DNA from: Annona cherimola
Taxonomy: Eukaryota > Streptophyta > Magnoliopsida > Magnoliales > Annonaceae
NCBI GenBank assembly: GCA_030490835.1
Contig: CM059972.1
Location: forward strand, 10,818,264 to 10,882,263
Direction: 5' to 3'
DNA length: 64,000 nt
Below the pieces are notes generated by a model. That model did not search any database. It had not been told where the DNA came from and was given only the letters and a program-made list of their open reading frames with translations. This document shows positions 36,601 through 46,500 of the stretch, piece after piece (the first letter of the stretch is position 1; the number at the start of each line of letters is the position of its first letter). The translations under genes and the position numbers were made by a program.

Positions 36601-37470
36601 TGGAGTAGTCATCTTGAAGAACAATGTATTGATGTCCATGGGAAGTGCTAACAATCATTATCATAGTTGTTAAAGGCACAAACCAGAGTAGGAGACAGGG
36701 GGTTCTTGGGGCCTAGGTGCAAAGCGAGTGGTGAAGCAAGCAAACATTACGAAAAATTCATTTTTATAGTCTGATAACCAGAAACATTTCTTCTGTCCAT
36801 TCACAGGTTCTTTGCACTCAAGTACGCTGCAGATGCTGCCTGCACTGTGCTTAGGGTGGATCAGGTGAATTCTCTTTTTTAACTGGTTGATGCATTCAGG
36901 AAGGAAGCTTTTATGTATCGAAAATGAGAGAACATGAGGAAAGAAGAAAACAAGCTAAGTACTGCCTTGTGACTTAGGGGCACACTGAAGTTTGGTTGTG
37001 AATCCTTGCCCCATTATTAGGCGGATTGATATGTTCGAAATATCATTTGATATTGAATCCAACCATGAATGGACTATTAGTTTTTGAACTAGCAAGGAAC
37101 AGTAATCTGTCCATTAGTGTTTGAAACGTCATGTGCAGATCATCTACCAGGGAATGTTCTATTGGTTTTTGAAATATATCAGTGATAATCTACCAGTGAA
37201 CACATTTGAAATGTTCAAGAGCAGTGGCTTTTTCAGGGCCTGTTAAGCTTCTGGGTGAAATGGGACATCACTTTGGAGCACGTAACTATTTGAAACTTGA
37301 GCTTCCCCTTCATTTTTTCTATGCATCAACCATCAAAACTTAGAGCATGCATTTGCAAGGAATTCCGAGTTCTTTCCCATTGCACTGACATGTCATAATT
37401 GCAGATCATAATGTCAAAACCAGCTGGTGGTCCAAGGAGAGAGCAACCTGCAGGAGTGGATGAGGATTAG
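29883..37470 (+). CDS. CCT8: T-complex protein 1 subunit theta (chaperonin CCT8)
   Basis: One of the eight subunits of the cytosolic chaperonin TRiC/CCT, the two-ring ATP-driven machine that folds actin, tubulin and other proteins. Thirteen exons join in frame: 29883-30030, 31084-31346, 31439-31585, 31678-31839, 31998-32075, 32863-32996, 34073-34145, 34272-34349, 34452-34574, 35518-35612, 36106-36315, 36807-36864 and 37405-37470. The product is 544 aa, the normal size. It starts MVFQMQPYGIQAMLKEGHKH, typical of theta. The equatorial domain has TRTSLGPNG (residues 42-50) and the ATP-site GDGAN (97-101, catalytic Asp98). The apical region includes VFSGGVDTSATETKGTV. The returning equatorial part has IPGAAATEIELA and VGIDFEGGV. 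The C-terminus is GGPRREQPAGVDED. All introns are GT-AG. Exon 7 has a duplicated donor (see 34137-34214). Confidence 0.96.
30587..30617 (+). repeat. (TG)n microsatellite in CCT8 intron 1
   Basis: About 15 TG units in the 1,053-bp first intron. Likely to vary in length among individuals. Confidence 0.95.
34137..34214 (+). repeat. 39-bp tandem duplication over the CCT8 exon 7 donor
   Basis: The unit beginning 'gtatctcttgtaagtctttt' at 34137 is repeated at 34176 with one early difference (a/g) and divergence at its end. Each unit contains CTT|GTAAGTC, so two equal-strength donors stand 39 bp apart. The first gives the family-standard reading (GAVSL then LKLSRP). The second would add 13 codons in frame without a stop. 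Confidence 0.9.
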
Positions 37471-38067
37471 TCGTTTGAGGCTTCAGTTTGTTAGTTGGCA
37501 ATGTTGACAACCGTTCCTCTGAACACAGCCTCCTTGGGACTTCTTTCGACAAAAAGTCATCAGCAAAAGGGTTTTGGTTTAATGTGGTATGAACGTATCT
37601 ATGTTTCTGCACATGCTCGGTGATTTGGGTGTCTGAACAAGTTTTTGAGATAGATAGTATGGGCGACTCTTTATTTCAAGAGCTCTGTTCCAAGTGCTAA
37701 TTGTTGCTCTTTGCTTTTTGGAGCTCGAGGATCTTTTTTGTTTCCAATCATGGATCGAGGAATTGCCTGTATGATGTCTGCAAGTCCGATTGGAGCATGT
37801 TTGCTGTTTATGTTGGATGTACGCATACCCAAGTGGTTTTCATGTTGAGCATCTGGAATGGTCGAATTGAGAAATCTGAAATCTCTCTCAACCCTTGTTT
37901 CATCGTGGTACACACATTACTGAATATTCCTGTTCGTTTTAATTTGCTGGACTGGGTTACATGGGTTTTATTTTTTCCCTTTCGAATCTGCCCAATTAAT
38001 GCATTTTTCGTTAGTTCGAGCGTCATCTCCATGCAAACATCTTCCATTGCATTTGGCCAGCTATTAA
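37471..38067 (+). other. 3' flank of CCT8
   Basis: Contains the 3' UTR; several T-rich and TTTGTTT stretches but no single convincing polyadenylation site. A 149-codon open frame starting at 37701 is in this flank and runs into the next transposon, so it is not taken as a gene. Confidence 0.5.
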
Positions 38068-38478
38068 GGAGCGCAATTCAGTGCACCCGGGTGCATTCAG
38101 CCTCAACGCACCCGGGTGCACTGCACCTATTTTTTTTTATTTTTTTTTGAAATTTTTTTCATGAAGCTATTAATATAGGTTTATTTAACATATGTATCAA
38201 TTTTTACTATTTTTGGAGATTTTTAGATATTTTTTTTAGATTTTTTAAAATCAGTGGCATTTTTCGTAATTTTAAATTACCGAAAATGCCACTGATTTTT
38301 AAAAATCTAAAAAAAATATCTAAAAGTCTCAAAAAATAGTAAAAATTGATACATATGTTAAATAAACCTAGATTAACCATTGTATACAAAAATTTTCAAA
38401 AAAAAATAAAAAAAAATAGGTGCAGTGCACCAGGGTGCGTTGAGGCTGAATGCACCCGGGTGCACTGAATTGGGCTCC
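38068..38478. mobile_element. Foldback MULE-like MITE, family C, copy 1
   Basis: 411 bp, nearly a full palindrome. The ends read GGAGCGCAATTCAGTGCACC and, on the other strand, GGAGCCCAATTCAGTGCACC. A subterminal palindrome TGCACCCGGGTGCA lies in each arm. The centre is a short loop between 'tcagtggcatttttcgtaat' and its inverted copy. A perfect 9-bp target duplication AGCTATTAA lies at 38059-38067 and 38479-38487. Confidence 0.9.
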
Positions 38479-38740
38479 AGCTATTAAGGCCACAATCAAA
38501 TAATCGTCCTGTCGACCCCTCAGTCCTTGCTTTCCTTTTTATTTCACGCGCTGTTCACTTGTGTCTTAATTTATGGTACATGTGCATATACCCATGAACC
38601 ATGTGTGTGTTGGATAATTAAATCTGCGCACATGACCGACTCCAATTCAATGTAGATTTTACAGCAAATCTCCACGAGGTTGTATTTGGTTGGTCACGAG
38701 AAACAGATGTGGCAAGCTGTGTCATACGCCGCACAATAAC

Positions 38741-39148
38741 GGATCCCAATCATATACACCCGGGTGCATTCAGCCTCAATGCACCCAGGTGTACTACACC
38801 TATTTTTTTTATTTTTTTTTGAAATTTTTTTTACACAATGGTTAATCTAGGTTTATTTAACATATGTATCAATTTTTACTATTTTTGGAGACTTTTAGAT
38901 ATTTTTTTAAGATTTTTAAAAATCAGTGGCATTTTCGGTAATTTTAAATTACGGAAAATGCCACTGATTTTTAAAAATCTAAAAAAAATATCTAAAAATC
39001 TCCAAAAATAGTAAAAATTGACACATATGTTAAACAAACATATATTAACAGATTCATGAAAAAATTTTCAAAAAAAAATAAAAAAATGGGTGTAGTACAC
39101 CCGGGTGCATTGAGGCTGAATGCACCCGGGTGTATATGATTGGGATCC
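38741..39148. mobile_element. Foldback MULE-like MITE, family C, copy 2
   Basis: 408 bp, nearly palindromic. The ends are GGATCCCAATCATATACACC on both strands. Perfect 9-bp target duplication CACAATAAC (38732-38740 and 39149-39157). Arms are nearly the same as those of copy 1, which lies 262 bp upstream, but the outermost 15 bp differ. Confidence 0.92.
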
Positions 39149-39254
39149 CACAATAACACTGGCTTATTTTGAAGGTGTAGATTTGGTAGTTTTTGGTTTT
39201 GCTATATTTGGGAGATACATGTAGCTTACGCATAGGAGTTGGATATTCCTTTAC

Positions 39255-39347
39255 TATGGAACTGGATTTAGTGCGCGACCTGGTGTAATGCATAATTTAT
39301 TTTTATTTTAAAATATATTTATAAGCATGAATGCCTCATGTATATAG
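39255..39347 (+). repeat. Dispersed repeat, first copy (filled site)
   Basis: The stretch 'ctggatttagtgcgcgacct' through 'gaatgcctcatgtatatag' recurs, diverged, at 40765-40885. In the first copy an A-type element interrupts it. Confidence 0.65.
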
Positions 39348-39750
39348 GAGTGATCATGTTAGTTGGGATTAAGTAAATATCTCACTTAGGTCACTTGAAA
39401 AAGTCGATTTATAATGAATTTTTTTTTGGCTTTTTTCTTTATATACTTGTTTATCTATATATTTAATATATGAATTAAGTTTTATCATTTTTTGGATGCA
39501 TACATATATGTTATTTATATTTTTAAAGATAAAGGGTATTTTAAATATATATATATATATACGCGTAGATGTTTAAAAATCTAAAAAAATAAATATATAT
39601 ACTCAAAAATGATAAAATTCGGTTTATATGTTAAATACATTTAGATAAATGAATGTATAAAGAAAAACAAAAACAAATTGTTACAAATGAGTTTTTTAAG
39701 GTGGGTTAGGTAAGACATTTGCTTAGCTTGGATTAACAGGATCATTCCTC
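39348..39750. mobile_element. Foldback MULE-like MITE, family A
   Basis: 403 bp. The left end is GAGTGATCATGTTAG and the right end on the other strand GAGGAATGATCCTGTTAA. Near-perfect 9-bp duplication TGTATATAG / TATATATAG (39339-39347, 39751-39759). A related empty site exists at 40864-40885. Includes an AT microsatellite near the centre. Confidence 0.88.
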
Positions 39751-40001
39751 TATATATAGTTTGGGTTGCTATTTGGTGTATTAGTGCACTAAGCTTTAGT
39801 TTACTTGGGTGCAAAAATTTATTTTTAAATTATATATATATAACTATTATCTAAGTGTATTTAACATGTGTATTAAGTTTTACCATTTTTCAAAAGTTGT
39901 AGATATATTTTGGATTTTTAAAATCAATACATTATGAAAATGCCATTAATTTAAAAAAATTCAAAAAATATCTACAAATTTCCAAAATAATAAAACTTAA
40001 T

Positions 40002-40361
40002 GAGGAAGATTTAGTTAGTTTGGGCTAAGCAAATGTCTTACTTAACATACATCGACAAATCTATTTAAATTTTTTTTGTTTGTTTTTTCTTCATATACTT
40101 ACTTATCTAAGTGTAGTTGACATATACGCTAAGTTTTACCATTTTTGGATGTGTATGTATTTTTTTGAGATTTTTAAACATAAAGATATTTTACATAGAT
40201 GTTTAAAAATATCAAAAAAAAAATATATATATTCAAAAATAGTAAAACTTTATTTATATGTTAAAGATAAACAAGTGTATGAAAAAAAATATTTTAAATG
40301 AGTTTTTTGATATGGGCTAAGTGAGACATTTATGTAGCATAGGCTTCTAAGATCACTTCTC
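40002..40361. mobile_element. Foldback MULE-like MITE, family A, nested in family C
   Basis: 360 bp. Left end GAGGAAGATTTAGTTAG, right end on the other strand GAGAAGTGATCTTAGAAG. Flanks AAACTTAAT and AAACTTTGA agree at 6 of 9 positions. Keeps the A core and the subterminal GGGCTAAG hairpin. Confidence 0.7.
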
Positions 40362-40369
40362 AAACTTTG

Positions 40370-40671
40370 AATATGTTTATTTTTAACAAAAACTTTTCGA
40401 ACTAACATTTTTCAATCCAAAACTTCTCCATCTTTATAATAACTATATTTTAAAATTATTTTTTACATTCTCCTATACAACTACTTTATTTTTTAATCAT
40501 TTTTATACAACTATTCATACAACTAACATATTTATTTTAATTTTATTTTCTTTACACATCATCATTACTTTTATCATATCACATCATTTTATATCAATTT
40601 AACAACTTTTGCATAAAAAATTGTTCATTCAAAATTTTATCACTTATCAAATACACTCTTAGATTAACTAT
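40370..40671 (-). mobile_element. Family B MITE, reverse orientation, nested
   Basis: Recognised by 'aaaacttttcgaactaacat', 'ttttatatcaatttaacaac' and the end CAAATACACTCTTA. It sits directly beside the A-type element inside the same C-type host. Confidence 0.6.
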
Positions 40672-40764
40672 TGTATAATTTTTTTTTAAAAAAAATAAAA
40701 AAATGAATTTTTGCATCTAGGTGTACCGAAGATTAATGCACTGGGGCGCATGGAATTGATATAG

Positions 40765-40890
40765 TTTTGGAATTGTATTTAGTGCATTGGGGTGCACTAA
40801 ACTTTAAGACACGGTGTAATACATAAATTTTTTTACTTTTTAAATATATTTATGTGAGCCCAAGCATGAATGTCTCACATATATATAGTT
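40765..40890 (+). repeat. Dispersed repeat, second copy (empty site)
   Basis: Matches 39255-39347 plus the sequence right of the A element ('tatatatagttt'), without the insertion: 'gaatgtctcacatatatata' runs on unbroken. Confidence 0.65.
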
Positions 40891-41128
40891 TTTCATGTTT
40901 TCAATTGTTTTTAATATTTTATTTTAAAATTTAAAAATAAAATAAATCATTTTTGATGTGTTGGTAAATGAAAGGGTTATATAATTTTAAAGTTTTATTT
41001 TTAATATTTAAATTGTTTAAAATATTATTTTTAAGTGGATAAATGATTCTATAAAGTATTACTACATTCTAATGCGTATGTAAATGGATCTAATTATTTT
41101 TCATAATTTATACATGAATATATATATA

Positions 41129-41509
41129 GGATGTTGTTCCGGTGCAGTGACGCTGCACCGGAACAGCGGTGCAGTGGGCCCCAAATGGGCCCCACATGAT
41201 CATGAAATCATGATCTACTCCACCCATTGTATTTAGAATAATGTATTCTATTACCACACCAATTTTCATCCCAATCAGATATGTATATGGACCCCATCTG
41301 AAAATGGTATAAATCCAACGTAATAAAATAGTTTGATGTAAATAACAACTTTAAAGTATCTGATTGGGATGAAAATTGGTATGGTAATAGAAAACATTAT
41401 TCTAAATACAATGGGTGGAGTAGATCATGATTTTATGATCATGTGGGGCCCATTTTGGGCCCACTGCACTGCTGTTCCGGTGCAGTGATGCTGCACCGGA
41501 ACAACCCTC
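41129..41509. mobile_element. Foldback MULE-like MITE, family F, copy 1
   Basis: 381 bp with long inverted arms. Each end carries a hairpin GTTCCGGTGCAG-loop-CTGCACCGGAAC, followed by 'gcagtgggcccc'. The core is 'ccaacgtaataaaatagttt'. Flanked by ATATATATA on both sides (41120-41128, 41510-41518): consistent with a 9-bp duplication, but the site is an AT repeat, so this is weak evidence by itself. Confidence 0.8.
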
Positions 41510-41540
41510 ATATATATATATATATATATATATTTTTGAG

Positions 41541-42312
41541 CACTGATATAGTGCACTTGGGTATACTTAGCTTTAGTGCACCTTAGTCATTTAATTCATC
41601 TTTATATTTTTTGAAAATTTTTTTATACAACTGTTAATCTAAGGATATTTAATATATGTATATTAAATTTACTTGGTTGTGTACGTACTTAGGCTTGGTG
41701 CACCCCGGTGTATTTAAGTTATTTGCTTTTTTTTATAAAACTGTTAATCTAAGTGTATTTAATATATACATATATATTAGAATTTGCCATTTTTGTAGAT
41801 ATTTTTTGGATTTTTTAAAATCATTGACAATTACTAAAAATGTCATTGATTTTAAAAAATCTAAAAAAATATCTACAAATATCTAAAAATGGTAAAAATT
41901 AATACACGTGTTAAATAATTTAACATTTAAATTAACAGTTGTGTAAATTTTTTTTTTATAAAAGAAATGAGTATTTGCACGTAGGTGCATCGAAGCCAAG
42001 TGCATACAAGTGTACAGGATCATGATCCTTTAATATGTGCGTTAAGTTTTATCATTTTGGAGATTTTTAGATTTTTGAAGTCAGTGGCATTTTAGTAAAT
42101 TTACTAAAATGCCAAAATGCCATTGATTTTTAAAAATAAAAATATCTGAAAATTTTTAAAAATGGTAAAATTTGATACACTTATTAAATACATTTATATT
42201 AACAGTTGTATAAAAAAATTTTCATAAAAAATAAAAAATGAGTCAAGTGTACCTCGTTGCATTAACCCAAGTGCACCGAGGCTAAGTGCACCAAGTGCAT
42301 TTAGCCTCTTTT
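41541..42312. mobile_element. Family C foldback element, outer copy
   Basis: Left part 41541-41672 begins near 'agtgcacttgggtatactta'. The right part from about 42023 resumes with 'ttaatatgtgcgttaagttt' and ends in 'caccgaggctaagtgcacca'. Interrupted by another C-type element. Confidence 0.55.
41673..42022. mobile_element. Family C foldback element, inner copy
   Basis: About 350 bp. Begins near 'tgtgtacgtacttaggcttg' and ends 'gtgtacaggatcatgatcc'. The arms mirror each other about 'tcattgacaattactaaaaa'. Lies inside the outer C element, so it moved later. Exact ends uncertain. Confidence 0.55.
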
Positions 42313-42383
42313 GTATATTTTTTAGCCAATATGACCCATGTACATTTTTTTTCTGAGGGTTCCCATGTACATATATATATATA

Positions 42384-42761
42384 GAGCTGTTCCGGTGCAG
42401 TGCGCTGCACCGGAACAGCAGTACAGTGGCCCCAAAATGGGGCCCACATGATCATGAAATCATGATCTACTCCACCCATTGTATTTAGAATAATGTATTC
42501 TACTACCATACCAATTTTCATCCCAATCAGATATGTGTATGGGCCCCATCTGAAAATGATACAAATCCAACGTAATAAAATAGTTTGATGTAAATAACAA
42601 CTTTAAAGTATCTGATTGGGATGAAAATTAGTATGATAATAGAATACATTATTCTAAATACAATGGGTGGAGTAAATCATGATTTCATGATCATGTGGGC
42701 CCTATTTTGGGGCCACTGCACCGCTGTTCCGGTGCAGTGATGCTGCACCGGAACAGCATCC
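42384..42761. mobile_element. Foldback MULE-like MITE, family F, copy 2
   Basis: 378 bp and very similar to the copy at 41129-41509, both in the same orientation. Flanked by ATATATATA (42375-42383 and 42762-42770). Terminal GTTCCGGTGCAG hairpins are intact at the right end. Confidence 0.8.
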
Positions 42762-43551
42762 ATATATATATATATATTGATGTTTGCCTATGTGCATGTT
42801 TAATTTGGATGAAATTTCATCTCTTAATTAAGCAAATGTGTTAAATGCAATAAATAGATTGGATTTTCAATTAAGTATTAAAATTTTAAAATTTAAAGGA
42901 GTTACATGAAACTCATTTTATGCAACTTAGTTATATAGAAGTAAACCTCATCGTGTAGAGTTTATTAGTGGCCTTAGTTTCAAGTGAGCTTTGGTGATCA
43001 TATGGAAGGAAAATAGATGTAAGATTCTTTTTTTTTTTGTGAAGTGTATTTTTTGATTTTCTTTGAATTCTTTTGAAAAATTTTCCGCGTAACCGTTGTG
43101 TGCCTCTATGATCCTTGTAGATGATGTTGCAGGTTTATGAGCATGCCAAGAGCAAATGATTTACCAAAGAAAAAATGTTTGTTTACAAATAATGCATAGA
43201 ATTTACATTGAATGTCCAATGAGGTCTTTGAATAGATGCAGAAACCCCCCCCCCCCCAAAAAAAAGCGTTGATTAATTGAAACATTTCATTTAAAAATTG
43301 CCATTTTAATTCTATAGCTCCATCAAATTTTTTGCTGTACATTGCCATTTTCTCCATGGTTTTTGATTTTTCCAAATTTCAACTATATCCCTTCCGCAGT
43401 TGACTAATCATCCTCAAATCTCTCTATTCTTCCAAAAACTGACTCTAATTGAAATTTGGATGGTACACATGCCATATTCCATTCTTTCTTGGCCCACTGG
43501 ATCAAAATCAAAGAGAAATCTTTCTTGGCCCTCCCAAACGGAATGCAAGCA
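42762..43551. other. 3' flank of TBL gene with a G-type fragment
   Basis: 42785-42960 matches one arm of a G-family element ('atgtgttaaatgcaataaat', 'tgcaacttagttatatagaa'). A run of 13 C at 43246-43258 precedes A-rich sequence. The remainder probably includes 3' UTR of the minus-strand gene. Confidence 0.45.
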
Positions 43552-46500
43552 CTAATCTTCTGCTCTGGAAGACAATGAAGTTGAATGTCGATGACGAGAC
43601 AAGTCCCGCTTGAGGAAGAGCGCATAGAGGAGTTCATTCCATGCATCTGGGACCCCAGGCAGGCACCAGTGACTGCAATCCTGCCTGTGGAGAGGTGCTG
43701 TGCCAGCGCCAGATCCCAGGTAGTATATTGATGAGTGGCCATCTTTCCTTAATGCCGTCATAGGGGTCACATTCAACAATGTCAATCCTAGTGCTGGAGT
43801 GTTAGGTGAGACAATGCTGCTGGCCACATCCAAATGCCCACCCCATGATCTGGACAATAGTTGTGATGAACTCAACTCTGGGAGTGTCTCTAAATGGCAG
43901 CTTCCTCCATGCTTCCAATCTCCACCTCTGGATTCATATATAATTCAGTATTTCGTAGACATCCAAAAAAATGTTTTTTTGGCATTATATACATTGTGAC
44001 AATTGATATTACAACTCAGACACATTCACAACCCTCATCCTTTGGATGAACATCTTATAAATATCCTCGCACTCAGGAGAAACATTTGTGAATACTCTCA
44101 AACTAGGGATCAATTGTTACACTCCCCCATAGGGGAGATTCGAATCAGCAACATGCTGGTAACATGCCAGCGTCCGCTGACAAGTGGGTTACACCCCCAC
44201 TGGTGACATCCAAAAAAATGCTTGATAACCCACTTTTAGCATATGATTTACTAAAGTACTCCAGGAACAATGTTTTTTAGCATAACATTGATGTTTTGAA
44301 AATTCGATTACAGTACTCACTAAGTGCGTGAACCACACAACATTTTGAAGCTCAGTGGTGCTGATCTTTGCCCAGAATCATATTTAAATCCAAAAGAATC
44401 ACTAGCAGTTCAAAGGAAAAGAGGGGAAAAAAAAAAACTTGAAAGAACACAAAACAAATTAAGTGATGAAACTGCACAACATTTTGAAGCTTAATGGTGA
44501 TCAATCTAAACCAAAAATCATATATTAAATCCAGAGAATCACTTGCGGTTTAAAAGAAAAGAAAAAAAAATGCTTAAAAAGAATACAAAACAAACTTAGT
44601 GATGAAAATGAACCTGAAATGAACGGGTGCAAATGTTCGGAAAATAACTTGGGTCTTGTTCCTATCCACTTCTTTGTGGATCCATTCGCCCAAAGTCCGT
44701 ATTGATCTCCTGTAAGCGTCTTCTACGCTCATCTCCTTCTTCACGTTTTGCCCCAACTGGAAATAACAGCCACTGCCCAAAAACCAGAACTAACCTGAGT
44801 CATTACAAGTATTTGGGCCCCCAGTTCATGTGCCAGTGGCAGTGGGGCACAATAAAACATTTGAATTTAATACATTCACAATAAAACAGATCATTCAAGT
44901 TTCTTGACATTATTCATTCATATTCCAATTAGTAAAATTTCGATATGTTTTAAAAATAGTTCTAAATGAACCAAAAAATAGACCTTTGCAAGTTAATCCT
45001 CCCAGAGTATGCACCGACGGTGGAAATTAGCCAAAAATCATTTAAGTAATAAATTAGAAATTTATTTATTTATTTTTTTCACCTTTTGTTACTGCTGCTT
45101 TATTTGTTGCTGTATGGCAGGTCAATGTGTACTTGCATACTAATGGCCGGAAGTAAGAAATATTGGGTCCCAATGTCCGATAAAATCCCAGCTCATAATA
45201 CATGGCATGAGACAAAAACCGGCTACCCATCCTTATGTCAGAGTTTTGAACTTTCAAAATTGAAACGAGTGGTTTCTTTTTCTTCTTTTCTGACTGCCAA
45301 AAGGACAAACAGCAGTCCAAAAAAAGGTAATGAAAAGAGAGCGGCCACCAGATACCCAGCCCCCATCCTTTTACTGTAAGCACCCTCATCAACATTTTTA
45401 GATCATGAAAAGTGGGCCCGAATTTCCTGGCACAATTCTCACCCCAAGTCCCATCAACGGTCCAGATGAAACAGCAATGGGGCCGTCACAGCAGCAATGC
45501 CGTTAGTGTCGATCACATTAAATTCCACCACATGAACGGTTCAGATTTTCCAGGTCGGTGCTACACAATCCAAATCAAATTTAATTTGTCCACCCTCAAA
45601 AAAATAGTAGATCATTCAGATGCATTAATATGATATAAACATCGAAGAAGAAATGCTACGATGCGAAATGATCTTTTGAAGCCGGCTTCACAAGCCAGCC
45701 CCAAAAACTTATTATTTATTTATTTTTTTTTGAATTTTTTTTCATTGGTAAGTAAATCTAGGTGTATTAAATCTATAAACCAAGTTTTACCATTTTGGAT
45801 TTTTTAAGTATTTTTTTTGGATTTTTAAACACAGTGGCATTTCCGTAATTTTCCGAGATAAAAAATTACGGAAATGCCACTGTATTTAAAAATAAAAAAA
45901 AATACTTAAAAACATCCAAAAATGGTAAAACTTAGTTTATAGATTTAATACACCTAGATTTACTTATCCAAGAAAAAAAATTTAAAAAAATGCTTCAAAA
46001 GATCAGGACTCCTTATAAAAATCCAACCGATATGATCATTCTATAAAAGGCCAACTGTAACAGTTTCAAGTACATACCCTAATAGGCCATGTACATAATG
46101 CATATCAAGGCCTGATGCCCTCTTTCATCCACTTTGATTGCAACTGCCCACTCAAACAATGGAATGATGGTTTTGTACATTTCGACCCACCCATCCACTG
46201 GTCAAATGTCCCTGAAAATGTTAGTAGGACCATTTTGCTTCCAAGGATGGTACTTCTGCAAGATCAAAGCTTGGGATTTTTCTCATGGGACCACATGGAA
46301 AACTCAAAAGGCATGTTATGTCTACATCTTATCACCAAGTTTCCAATTCAAAGTAGGCCCCGTCTCCCTACAATCCCATAAAGGAGGATGTGCAAAATGG
46401 GAGTCCACTTTCCGGTGATAAAGATTCCCTAATGGCATATTTCCAATTGGAGAGATTACATTCATGGTTCGTGTCACTTTTCAAATTTCAAATTCTATCC

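Larger units (their letters stand above)
39776..40755. mobile_element. Family C foldback element split by later insertions
   Basis: The left part (39776-40001) starts 'gtgcactaagctttagttta' and holds the C core with TTTTACCATTTTTC. The right part (about 40672-40755) resumes at 'agattaactattgtataatt' and ends in 'aatgcactggggcgca'. The interval is filled by an A-type element and a family B MITE. Confidence 0.6.

Noticed and set aside
37701..38150. Plus-strand open frame of 149 codons after CCT8
   Set aside because: It starts in CCT8 3' flanking sequence and ends inside a family C foldback element, and has no recognisable domain.
38068..39157. The two C elements as a microRNA precursor or CRISPR-like array
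   Set aside because: The repeats are inverted arms of transposons with 9-bp target duplications. There are no regular spacers, and plant nuclear DNA has no CRISPR arrays. Small-RNA production remains possible but is not shown.
43404..43742. Second minus-strand open frame over the last TBL exon
   Set aside because: It is in the wrong frame. The overlapping frame at 43552-43875 carries the conserved DCSHWCLPG motif and joins in phase to exon 3.
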